In this document: piece by piece, positions 48,701-58,245 of the stretch
How the letters are laid out: the number at the start of each line of letters is the position of its first letter
Numbering within the stretch: position 1 is the first letter of the stretch
Assembly: GCF_020536995.1 (NCBI RefSeq)
Contig: NC_068359.1
Location: 75,929,116 to 75,993,115 of the forward strand
Length of the DNA: 64,000 nucleotides
Reading direction: 5' to 3'
Origin: Dreissena polymorpha
Taxonomy: Eukaryota > Mollusca > Bivalvia > Myida > Dreissenidae
Position numbers and translations under genes: made by a program
Notes under the pieces: generated by a model
What the model saw: the letters and a program-made list of their open reading frames with translations, nothing else
What the model was told of the DNA's origin: nothing
Database searches by the model: none

Positions 48701-51700
48701 TCACTAGACCTTACAGATATGTCTGCCAGCTGAAGGGGTGCCGGGTCTGCTGACCTGTAGCTCTCTATGGGACTGGCTCTATCTGCAGGCCTACCACTGT
48801 AAGTGGCAGAATAACCAGGCCCTGGTCTTGGCTCAGACCTGACAGGCTGAAGATCAGCCTTGCACTGGTCAGAGCAGGACCTCAGACGGGGGTTGACCCA
48901 CTTATAGGGGTTAGATTTGTAGCTAGAGGGAGCAGTCCAGGTTGAGACAGGTCTCCAGACAGGCTGGCTTGGCCTGTACTGGTAACTGAAACAATTAAAT
49001 ACCAATTCAAATAGGTCAACAAAAGAAAAAAACAACTTATGTATTTTTATAAAGACTTATCATGAACATATACAAATGTACAACATTCACAGAAAAATGT
49101 TTTTATATCAAATAAAATGCATTTTTAAACTAGCAAAAATATTGTATAACCCATTTATAGTTTTGTCAGTTATTGGTCCCTTAACAAAACAAAATTATAA
49201 TAATACTTATTATTATTATTATAACAAATTTCATTTTCATAAGGCTCAGATGGAAACATATGAAGATGATTGTACTATTACAAACTATTTAATAAAACAT
49301 AGTTAAAAAATACATTTCTTATTTACAATAAATTATGGTCTACTTATTTAAAGAAAAGACAAACAAACAAACAAACAACATTTTTTATAAAATAAAGCTT
49401 TTGGAAATACACCAGTATACAAATTGTTTTGTTTACATATTTATATTTTTGTACATTTGTGTACAAAAACAAACATCTTTTTTTTAAGTTTTAACATGCA
49501 AAGGCTCAAAATGAGGCCTACTTTATAAGATTTATACAATTGGCTTAAATAAAAGTAAGCCTCCAATTAAGATATATTCCTTTATTTTCAATAGTAGAAT
49601 ATCGAAATCGTGGAATATCCTTAATAAACTAAAGTTTTAAAAAAAACTCATTACAAACTCTCAGTGTTATTAACACTACAGTCATGTTCAATATTGACAC
49701 TAATTAAGTTTAACTCTTTCAATTTCCTACACTCTATACGGTATTATCACGGCTCAGCCTGCTATGATTGTGGTATGTCATTTATGCCCCTTGGCTTTTG
49801 TTAATAAACCAATCGACAATTGGTATATGTGCTGCTCATTTAGGAAACCGTGGTTCAATACCCATTTCTGGCAGCATGTGAGTTTAGTTGGTGGTCAACA
49901 TTGGGGCAGGAGGGGTTTCCTCCAGATACTCCGGCTACCCTCCATAGCACAAGACCACACCAACATTGCAATATTTCAGTAAAAAACAAATAGCTAGACA
50001 TTGCTGCTATAATTCAAAATTGGTCCCCCCTTTTGTGAGTTAAGTAAGTTATTTAGGTAGGAATGCTGGAACACAATCCTGGTCTGTTCATAATGCAGCC
50101 TCAGGTGCAGATGGACCTCATAAACTTCAAAATACACACACATACTTATAAACTAGGGATGCAAGAGGTTACAAAAAAAACATTCACTGGTAAACCTGTT
50201 GCCGTAACCGGTTATTAAGTGGTAAACCTAAAAAAAAATTAGTAATAAAATTGTTTAATTGTTTGTGTCATACCGCTTGTACATTTATTCTATAGAAACA
50301 AACACAATTTGACATTGCTTGCATTGATAACATATCAGTTTTGTAATAAAAATGTATTATAACATTTATATTTATTTTTGTGTTCATGTATGCTTAATTT
50401 GTTTTTCCTGCGTAAAACCATATACCGTTACCCTGGTAAGGTTTAAGTTAGAACTATACAAAGTTTTATTTTTACATATAATTAATTTATTTTTGGTAAT
50501 GCCGCCGTATCGCTCACAATAATTGTGTTTCTTTGTTTGTTCTTTTTAATTTTTTTAACTAAAATTAACTCAATATACAATTTTTTTAATAATTGTAAAA
50601 CTAGTGAAACACTATCTCACAGTTCAAAGAGACAGCAGACATACATGTATATGCAGATCATGTACAAAAAAACAGTGTTCATTTGTTCAAGAAAATGACT
50701 TTTTCCACTCACCCCGATTGAAAGGATGCTGATGGCACGGACAAAAGCATCCAAGCCAAATGTGCATGTACTAACTGTACCACGCATTTTTAAAGCAATT
50801 TCATAAATAATTTATTTTATTACTAATGAATTCTGCTGATTTTTTTTTCTTGTATAAGTTTTGAATTTATGTTTATTATTTAAATGAGTATCAGTTTAAT
50901 AAATTGCTTTCTTAAATAAAACTTGCCTCAGACGGTAGTTGTGGCATCGTTGGTGACATAAATTACTATTACTACTAATAATTTCTGATAAAACTAATAA
51001 GATGTTAACTCAACAAGTTTTTATCTGCAAATTCAATTCTAGACACACTTGTTGCTTATAAACACATTCATTTTGGTGAGAAATCAGTGTTGAGTATTGG
51101 TAAACAAAACATCAAAATAAGCTGTCCATGTCTCTACTGTTTTTTATTTCAAGTTACATAAATTTGTCATTTGCCCGTTCGCTGATAGCCCCCAATCACA
51201 GCAGTTTGCTAGTTAAATTTTCGCAAGTAAAACAAAACAATAATGCACATTATCAAATCATACCCCCTGTTTGTTTTAGTGTTAAATTGATTATTCAAGG
51301 AAACAATTTGACAGTTCTTGAAAAAACTGTGATATTTACTTTTGTGCCCTAAATACCTTTTTTACAATGATATAAACTTTATCGATTATTTTTATAATAG
51401 TGTGTCAGACATTTCTTTATCCATTCAATATATTACTATCTTTTAGCAATTTACAGCGTAAATACCTATGTGATGATAAATAAGAATGACACCTCAGTAG
51501 TTACTATGTGCCCTTCTCACTTCTGCAACCAGGGTTCAATCCCCTTTCTGGTGCATGTGAGTTTGGAAGGTAGTCACCATACCGCACAGGTGGGTTTTCT
51601 CCGGGTACTCTGGCTTCCCCCCACAGCATAAGACCACACAAAAATTGAATGTCTTAAGGAAACAAGAGCTGTGTTTGTGAAACACAATGCCCCCTACTGC

Positions 51701-51916
51701 GCCGCTTTGATGCCATATATAATATGACCTTTGACCTTGAAGGATGACCTTGACCTTTCACCACTCAAAATGTGCAGCTCCATGAGATACACGTGCATGC
51801 AAAATATCAAGTTGCTATCTTCATCATTGCAAATGTTATGAGCAAGTTTTTGGATAGACACACACAATGACAGACAGACACATACAATGACAGACAGACA
51901 GACAGACACATACAAT

Positions 51917-51951
<35 letters not shown>

Positions 51952-54900
51952 CAAAAACAACATTCCCCCGATCATTCAATCCGGGGGCATACAAATTAAA
52001 TAGCAAAATACTAAATTGCAGCTATAAACAAAAGATTGTCCCAACTTTCAAGAGTCTAGTAAGCAAATTAGGTATGGGTACTGGGACACACTCCAGGTCT
52101 TCACATAATAAGGCATTAGGCCCAGAACAACCTCATAAACTTTTTAATACACACACACATTCTTTTTGTTGTGACTTAAGTTACAAAATTAGTTTGGTTC
52201 TTTTTGTCATTTAATCAAGATATGAACACAGAAGGGTTTTGAAAATCTCTACTGAGGCTGCCTAATGTACATTGGGAGGTAGCAAATTCCACTGAATGAC
52301 TGTTCCCTGGTAAAATGAAAATGTATATTAATCGTTTGAGGTTTTAATGTATTTACAATAATATTTGTTTATCGGACTTTCATTATGTTTTATTTTGTGT
52401 GCATATATGTATAAAAAAAAACATTTTAACTTTTTAAGCGCTAATGTTGACGAGTTTGTTGTTGTCTGTCCTTTTGTACAGAATTTTGGGTCGATATCGG
52501 CTTTGCAGTAAAGTCAAGTTACCATTACCAGATCATTACCCATAGCGGATCACTTTGATGTTCAAGACTGCGTATTGCAATAAATAGTTGACATTTTAAG
52601 ATGATATTCTGCACACAGCATCTTCAAGGCATGTTCTTTAAAACGTGTTGAATGAGTCATAATCGGAGCTACTCTTTGTCAAACATTTTGCTATGTTTTT
52701 TTGACATGTACATACGTCTTTGTTGACTTCCGTCTCCTTTCCAAATCGAGGTTGAACATTTTTCGCGGCCACATGCTATAACTCTGTTGGAAAGTAAGAA
52801 GTTTACGCATCAATTTAAAGGCCATTTAGTAGTCTTTCTGCCTGCAAAAGTCCATTTCAGATTTGATTCATGTTTAAGATTTTGCAACACCTGATATGAA
52901 ATGAAGAATTAGGACAATAACGGATCAAGCGTGATAAAATGCGTATTGATATTATATTATATTAAAATATATGCAAATCTTGACCATTCTTACAATAAAT
53001 TATCTCGATCTTAATGTTTTATTTATGTTCCATGTTCAATATCGATGATTAGATATGATTCAAATAATTTACATGGTTTGTAAGATGCCCATATCTTTTT
53101 GATCTTTTTATGATTTTCAACAGATAATTCGCACAAGAACGCTACTCCATGCGAAAAGTGTGGATACAAGATCACATATAAAAAACAATTAATAACAATA
53201 AAGATGAATATAATTTATAACTGGCAATGTAACTTGGTCATTGTAAACAACACATTTCATGTTTCGACAGTTCAAATAGCGTGTTAGATGCCCCCCTTTG
53301 TGGTTTCAGTCACGTGCTCCGTTATGGCTACAAATGATCCGTTAATGCATGAATTCTGCGTCGTAAAAAAGGTATCACAAATACGTTTTGCCTGCGTTTA
53401 AAAATAAGACTATGTCAGTATGTGCTGAATAAGTAAGCAAAGGTAATATTTAATCAAACTGGTGTAAAACAAGTCTCAAAACATTTATTGCTTTTCACCA
53501 GAACAACTTAATTACGCTACTGATCCGGTAATGGTAACTTGACTGTATACGATTTATTTTTTGGAACATTACCCCACCCACTTGTTGAAACAAAAAAAGA
53601 GCTAACATTCTTTAAAATTCGACGAAATAATTCCTAAAAAGCTAATAGTTTTGAAAAGGGTTTACTCACGAAGCTATGAACACATTTCCGTAACTAAACA
53701 CTTGTCCGTAACCCATTATTTTCGATAAATCTTAACAGCCGTTAAATTTGCGCTTTGACAATATTTGCAGCTCGTTGCTACTGAAGCTGTTGCTATGTCA
53801 CGTGATCATTATATGATGCAAACGAATCATTTTGAGTGTTACTTTAGGCGACCAATCAGAATGCACCTTACAAAACCATCGACGCAACAATGCGGCTCGT
53901 AATGGGCAACAACTAGTTTCCGGCGCGCGAATAGGTTTAATTTAAAAAGAAAAAGAAAAAACGTAACAACAGGGTAGTTTACATACAATGGACGCATGTA
54001 TTTAAGTGAAGTTATGCGTATCTTACTGACAATGTGTGTCATGTTCGTTGTTATTGATCTCTGCAAAAAAGGACGAATATTATCACCCGGTGAGCCCCTT
54101 ATATTATTTTTTTCTTTAAATGAACATGCATTTGATTCAACGGAATTCGTGCTTGACAGACCAATTAAACTATTTAAATGAAATTTGATAAACAAATAGC
54201 ATAGCCACATGTTCGGAAAAGGGCAATAGGTGTGAGATGCGGTTGCTATTTGAAAGGTCAGGTGATAAAATGTGCTAAAAAGTCGGATAACAAAATGTGG
54301 GATAAAACATAATGTTTTCGGCAATGAATGATTCTTTTAACAAATTAAATATTCTGTGGACACTAAGTATCGGGATTTTCGTCATATTATTTTTCTCATG
54401 CAAAAATACTATGTATTATGAGACATTGACAAAATCTGAAAATTATAATTGAACATCTAATTTCTCTAAGTTCACGTGAGTAAACAAAACAGTTGTGAAA
54501 GTTTTTCCGTTTATAACTGTTTTATTCCGACTTGTACGATCATGAAACATACAATACGAGGAAAGGACAAGCACCATAGAGCCGAATGAGCGTATGTATT
54601 CAAGATAAATATACACAGGAAGTGGAAAGAAAATATGCCAACAATTCAGTCAGTTGCAAATAACCTCATTTAAATACATCAGCCTCCGCACAAGCGTGCC
54701 CTCTGACACTTGTGATCTAAAATTTTCTTACGTTAATTTTCGAACTCGTCTCATGTTATTTCTAACACGATTACTGCCATAACTATTTTTCCTGGACTGA
54801 ACAATGAAATAAATAAAATAAACTTGAGGGGAAATACTCGTGTTTAATTAACATTTATTATAATTATCCGTTATATGCGCGTAATCAACTGCAATTTACA

Positions 54901-55091
54901 AACAAAAAATGGCATTGGATATTTACAATAAATTTATCGTGTAACCATCACCCGCTTATACTTATGAATAATACATCATTTTATTCAATATCTGATACAA
55001 AATAAATGACGATGTCGAAAATATTTTATAGAGAGTGTACTTACGAAACTATTTTAACATCAGTTTTGAATAATGTCTTTCCGTAACTCAT
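42696..55091 (-). CDS. Unknown serine-rich protein, alternative promoters and last exons
   Basis: Exons chain in phase: 53716-53670 or 55091-55045 (alternative first exons, 47 coding bases each), 48985-48362, 48082-47982, 47507-47333, 46703-46621, and 46310-45940 with the stop. The main product is 466 residues. Residues 16-223 are rich in Ser/Arg/Pro, with a PPPKRLWGDFIVLDEYRSES stretch and an acidic serine run (about 150-200). PELWG-(x)2-(L/M)S..M.RQ...W..E appears twice, at about 219-243 and 311-335. The C-terminal exon has RKRPLEEYENEAAPSAKIHI. An alternative last exon at 42763-42696 is phase compatible and would give a 365-residue form ending DKDTSSSSEY. No domain or homologue is recognised; nuclear location is only a guess from basic stretches. 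Confidence 0.7.
43558..44462. mobile_element. hAT transposon deletion derivative
   Basis: 905 bp with ends TAGGGCTGCAACGGATATCC and, inverted, TAGTGCTGCAGCGAATCC, flanked by a perfect 8-bp duplication ATATATAC (43550-43557 and 44463-44470). Eight-bp duplications and TAGGG-type ends are hAT hallmarks. It lies in the intron between the two possible last exons of the unknown gene and lacks the catalytic region. Confidence 0.9.
43833..44003 (+). pseudogene. Relic BED zinc-finger start of a hAT transposase
   Basis: ATG 43833 reads MAQKNINDAPKQLKSLVW, a stop, then HIGFYQHTNSTELDKANAIC and KVCKVRLVYRTGTTSNL before a second stop. W..(F).......AICKVCK and TSNL match the N-terminal half of a BED finger in ZBED/hAT transposases. 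The His pair that would close the finger is absent. Confidence 0.72.
44480..45265. repeat. Degenerate bivalve tandem repeat with TGACCTTCACC words
   Basis: Recurring segments (ACAATGACCTTCACC, CTGGCCC / TAGCCCC, TATCC..AGTTCATTAAGATTGG / TCATCAAGATTGGT) at about 150-bp spacing indicate old tandem units. No gene was seen. Confidence 0.6.
45940..46310 (-). CDS. Unknown gene, main last exon
   Basis: Acceptor ttgcatgttttag. It encodes QIPLTKPGSASNPLMQSSVV, then PGPSPAARWGPSSYPQSSVR and RKRPLEEYENEAAPSAKIHI, ending HPRFRHLFQ. The TAA stop (45942-45940) lies within AATAAA (45944-45939), the only poly(A)-like hexamer near the end. Confidence 0.76.
46621..46703 (-). CDS. Unknown gene, exon with second module
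   Basis: 83 bp, acceptor cttactcccctttcag and donor G|GTAAGA. It encodes MSAAMQRQMDQWEREANSL then NIKAPSST, related to the LSDDMERQLESW exon. Confidence 0.76.
46704..47160. repeat. Intronic tandem repeat carrying copies of a 3' splice site
   Basis: Units of about 60-100 bp repeat CACTGAAAGGGGAGG, AATCATTGGAT, CACATCAT, AAGGGAGATAATCATGAAT and AATACAGCAGCAGG. On the minus strand each clear unit reads TCCCCTTTCAG, like the true acceptor at 46704. Clear copies are at about 46783 and 47083, with diverged ones near 46845 and 47000. Confidence 0.78.
47333..47507 (-). CDS. Unknown gene, 175-bp exon
   Basis: Acceptor gtttcacttttccag and donor TA|GTAAGT. It encodes LGQVTLSLIKKPQPVSMVTA, TPVTTPKPSFSGQVKPP and ends PAELPELWGC. 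The PELWG end mirrors the end of the serine-rich exon. Confidence 0.78.
47982..48082 (-). CDS. Unknown gene, exon with first SDDM module
   Basis: 101 bp, acceptor ccctgtcttcccttcttag and donor G|GTAGCT. It encodes LSDDMERQLESWASEKPEDF then VPVTPKLRGNSDK. Entry in phase 2 and exit in phase 1 are the same as for the exon at 46621-46703. Confidence 0.76.
48362..48985 (-). CDS. Unknown gene, large serine-rich exon
   Basis: 624 bp, acceptor tttaattgtttcag and donor TA|GTAAGT. It encodes YQYRPSQPVWRPVSTW, RSKDRSPPPKRLWGDF, then runs such as SDTSLATSSGSESSLASS and SLSEISSSSSTVL, and ends KEKLELWGT. This is low-complexity acidic serine sequence suited to phosphorylation. Confidence 0.8.
49745..50150. 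mobile_element. Bivalve SINE-like repeat (copy 1)
   Basis: Contains GTGGTTCAATACCCATTTCTGG (box B-like), GCATGTGAGTTTAGTTGGTG, a CTCCAGATACTCCGGCTACC segment, CATAGCACAAGACCACAC, and later GGAACACAATCCTGG and CCTCATAAACTT. The same order is found at 51510-52160. Confidence 0.65.
50156..51500. other. Intronic AT-rich stretch
   Basis: No coding sequence was recognised. TAGGGATGCAAGAGGTTAC near 50155 resembles a hAT-type end but no partner end was found. A frame on the minus strand at 50760-50706 ends at a GTGAGT donor in phase 1, which does not fit the surrounding gene. Confidence 0.35.
51510..52165. mobile_element. Bivalve SINE-like repeat (copy 2), split by an insertion
   Basis: CAGGGTTCAATCCCCTTTCTGG, GTGCATGTGAGTTTGGAAGG, CTCCGGGTACTCTGGCTTCC and CAGCATAAGACCACAC run to about 51660. 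TTGCAGCTATAAAC, GGGACACACTCCAGG and CCTCATAAACTT resume after about 51995, matching copy 1. Confidence 0.65.
51661..51995. repeat. Bivalve GACCTTTGACCTTGAAGG repeat with (GACA)n, nested
   Basis: Starts ACAAGAGCTGTGTTTGTGAA with ACACAATGCCCCC, then GACCTTTGACCTTGAAGGATG, a (GACA)n run at 51870-51950, and ends with ATTCAATCCGGGGGCATAC. It sits inside the SINE-like copy 2. Confidence 0.75.
52170..53640. other. Intronic stretch without recognised features
   Basis: Lies between exon 1b and the large serine-rich exon. AT-rich; no repeat family or exon was recognised. Confidence 0.45.
53670..53716 (-). CDS. Unknown gene, alternative first exon 1b
   Basis: ATG at 53716 encodes MGYGQVFSYGNVFIA and leaves with TC in phase 2 at donor GTGAGT. 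It splices in frame to the same second exon as exon 1a. Confidence 0.64.
53766..53930 (-). promoter_or_regulatory. Promoter of exon 1b (duplicated promoter, copy 1)
   Basis: In plus-strand order: TGCAGCTCGTTGCTACTGAA, GTTGCTATGTCACGTGATCA (X-box-like with an E-box CACGTG), GTTACTTT, GACCAATCAG (CCAAT box) and GGCGCGCGAATA. The same ordered set occurs upstream of exon 1a. Confidence 0.62.
55045..55091 (-). CDS. Unknown gene, alternative first exon 1a
   Basis: ATG at 55091 encodes MSYGKTLFKTDVKIV and leaves with TC in phase 2 at donor GTAAGT. It joins 48985 to give Ser-Tyr-Gln-Tyr. It shares the M(S/G)YG(K/Q) start, phase and exact coding length with exon 1b. Confidence 0.62.
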
Positions 55092-55135
55092 TTTTGTGAC
55101 GAAAATAATGCACTGTCAAAATTGCGTTGCATACA

Positions 55136-55315
55136 GTTTTGCAGCTTGTTGCTACTGAACACGTTGCTATGTCACATGACCATCTTATCCCACATCTACC
55201 AATCATATGAACTGTTACTTTCTCACGACCAATCAGCGTTCTCCTTTCAAAGTACTATTGGAAAGAATGTGCAAGTTGCGGCATACGTAATGCGAATTAC
55301 CACGGCGCGAATATT
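55136..55315 (-). promoter_or_regulatory. Promoter of exon 1a (duplicated promoter, copy 2)
   Basis: TGCAGCTTGTTGCTACTGAA, GTTGCTATGTCACATGACCA, GTTACTTT, GACCAATCAG and GGCGCGAATA lie in the same order and spacing class as the copy at 53766-53930, about 1.37 kb away. Confidence 0.62.
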
Positions 55316-55844
55316 TGAAATTCATCAATCCAGATTTTGCTGTGATGATCCAATTGTTTAAAATACGAGATAATGGTTCTTTTATAAATGGTCCAGTTGT
55401 ACATTATACTGTGTATGCAGTCAATGCTTTGTCAACTGATTTTATGTAAATATCAGCTCTATTGAAATCATCATCAACAATAATCTAAAGTGCAGGGTTC
55501 AAATGTGAACAGCCGTTTAAACCCAGATCCAGTAAACTTACATACACTAGTATACAAACATCATTAGTATTTTATTAATGTTCTCATGTCAGTTGTCTTT
55601 CTTCATTCTCACACACTGATTCGCGTCTTCTCGAAATGTTAACGTTTTATTCCACAAAAATACTGAGCTAAAACCCTAATACAACAATTAAATTTAGCTT
55701 TAATTTACATTATTTATGCATTTGCTGGATCGTTAAAAAATAATAATAAACTGGATTACTACTGAAACACCAAAACCCATTCAATTGTTCTTACCATATG
55801 TCCGTATGTCAAGATAATAATTATTATCCAAATGTGTACAGCCG

Positions 55845-55918
55845 GCTAGCTTAGTTGGTGAAGAAATGGTCTACAAATCCAAGAATTGTGAGTTCGATCC
55901 CCAGCCTGTGCAGTTTGT
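55845..55918 (+). repeat. tRNA-like sequence (tRNA relic or SINE head)
   Basis: GCCGGCTAGCTTAGTTGGTG contains a box A-like TAGCTTAGTTGG. AGTTCGATCCCC supplies a box B-like motif at tRNA spacing, with 3' AGCCTGTGC. The acceptor stem pairs poorly, so it is not called a functional tRNA gene. Confidence 0.6.
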
Positions 55919-55919
55919 A

Positions 55920-57700
55920 AATAAACGAACCAACAATGAGTTTGTCGGTCACAGACCAACTAATCACCAAAATAGAGAAATAAAATGTCTTAACAGTTTT
56001 ACTCAGTGATTGTCGCAAGTTTAAGATCTCATGTATTCCCCACTAATAATATTTAATGCTAATAATATACACATTGTTAACCGCGACGCCCCTTTCCAAA
56101 AATATTTGCGTTACATTTTTTTTTGTTCTTCCCCATGCTGCATACTCAAATGCATGAGTGGAAATTGATGTAATATTATGTTCTGTTATTTGTTTTTGTG
56201 ACTCTATTGATGAAACTTAGCACCTGATATTCTTCACAATGAGGTTTCTTGAAACCTTGAAGGTGATATTGCTTTAAGGCGATACCGCATACAGTTTGGC
56301 AGTAAAAAATAAAAAGATGAGGAATTTACATCGATCATTTTCCAATGTGTTTATGTTGAATGTGTGTATCGGTCAACTTTCGAAATCAACGAAAATTAAG
56401 GTCCCACGAATAATTCTGATTGTACAGTACTTGTGGTCTGCACAACAACAACTAAATACTAGCAGTGTAATTTAATTGCCATGTTTCAAATAAAAAGCAT
56501 GAAAACTTTATAATTTAAACTTCCAGATCTGATTTGGAAAATAAATTATAAGAAACCATACTCAATAAATAGTTTTAAGTAATCAACAACATTTTTAAAT
56601 AGTAATTATCTCAGATTTTGCTCTAACAATGAATGACATGTATTCTTTCTTTCTACATACAACATATTGACAATAAAATGGAACATGTTGTAAGTTTGTA
56701 ACACATTCTCTTGAGATAATATAAATATAACTCAGATTTTTTTTCTTATATTATTTATTACCATTATTATTATATTTACAGCGATTTTTTTGTCAAAGAC
56801 ATTTCTTTTGATAAAAAATTTTCATATCATGCATATACATATTTTGGTTGCTATGGTTACAGAAATAAATAAAGATTGTCCGAAAAATATGGATCTTGCG
56901 ATTACCCAAAAAGACATATGCTATGTTTATGCATATTAGTAAATGGATAGAGGTCCATATTGGAACTATCCAATTTATTTCAGTTTTTTTATCACACAAT
57001 AATTTGCGTTGTTATGGTATAGATAATTATTTTGACAAACTGTTAACATGTCCCTTTAAATATCCCTTTAATATATTGAATTTAATATAAGTCAATTAAA
57101 TTTTCCTGGGTGTTACATTACATTATATTTTCAAACTGCGCACTCAGTCCTAACCGTTCTAAAATATACCGGATAAAAGCTGCTATCAATGAACACAAAT
57201 TGGCATAGACATAGTTATTGCTAACTGTTCGGATCAAACCTTACAGCCATCAACATGATTGTAACTAGAGTATTTTCTTAATTTTGTTTGGATTATTCTT
57301 CACTCACACTGAGACAGATATTTTTTAACGTTCATGATACATATACGTATAAAAATATTAATAAACATCCCACTAATGGGCACTATGTGGGATATGCATA
57401 GTGAGACAAAGAGTAAACTCATAACAGTACTATACATATGATGTTAGATAATAAACTGTAAACGCATGTGTACAAATAGTATTGAACCAATGCAAAAAAT
57501 GAACATGAAACATTCAACACTATAAAAATATATTATCTACTTTCAAAATTACATATAAAATGCATGGTCAGTTAGGAGTTGAAATTTTAATCTAAACTCC
57601 AAACGATTTAACACGACGGAAAACATTCATAATTATAGATAACTCGTGTTGAACGAAATGCCAATAATTGTGAACACACTACACTATACATTAGATTTCT
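55920..57700. other. Intergenic stretch upstream of the B-box gene
   Basis: AT-rich. At 56820-57010 a single unit (GCTATGGTTACAGAAATAAA, GGATAGAGGTCCATATTGGA) matches the repeat family found in intron 2 of the downstream gene. No exon was recognised. Confidence 0.5.
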
Positions 57701-57789
57701 TCAAGCGGTTGAGAGATGAACTAAGCTGATAAGATATCATTCTATACATAGATGGTGACGTCACTACGTTATTGTCAGTAAGACCGGTG

Positions 57790-57905
57790 TGACACAATGG
57801 ATAAGATATCGAATAGTTATCGACCTCCATATATTTTGCCGCCATATTGGTAGTTTCGTTTTCGCAAGAATAGTTCATATTTAACAGTCGGATCAACAAC
57901 TATTC
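57790..57905 (+). promoter_or_regulatory. Promoter region of the B-box/NHL gene
   Basis: TTGCCGCCATATTGG (57838-57852) is a reverse YY1-type site (CCAATATGGCGGCAA) about 60 bp before the ATG. YY1 sites at this distance are common at TATA-less metazoan promoters. Confidence 0.4.
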
Positions 57906-57910
57906 TAAGC

Positions 57911-58245
57911 ATGGCTGCAGCTTTAGAGGTAACAGTGAATAAAGGATCGGATGCAGTTTATGATTATGTATGTTCAGTTTGCGAGGAAAGTAACACTTTG
58001 ACCGAAGCCAAGTTCAACTGTGAACGTTGTTATAAGTTCTACTGTGACGGTTGTGTTGACCTACATAATCAGTTGTTTAAGACACACTCTGTTACCGGAA
58101 GAGAGAATAAAAACGCATGGCCGGTTTCTAAGGCAACAAAACATATCATAGAAAAATGCTCTGCACATAAAAACGAGAAATTGAAGATGTTTTGTGAAAA
58201 TCACAGTGAGTTGTGCTGTCATTTGTGTATTCTTCAAGGTCACAG
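57911..58245 (+). CDS. B-box/NHL gene exon 1 (both B-boxes)
   Basis: Starts MAAALEVTVNKGSDAVYDYV and ends at GGTCACAG|GTATTT in phase 2, inside the last zinc-binding loop of B-box 2. The intron is only 166 bp. Confidence 0.88.

Noticed and set aside
50706-50760. Minus-strand MHIWLGCFCPCHQHPFNR with GTGAGT donor as another first exon of the unknown gene
   Set aside because: It leaves in phase 1, while the exon at 48985 needs phase 2.
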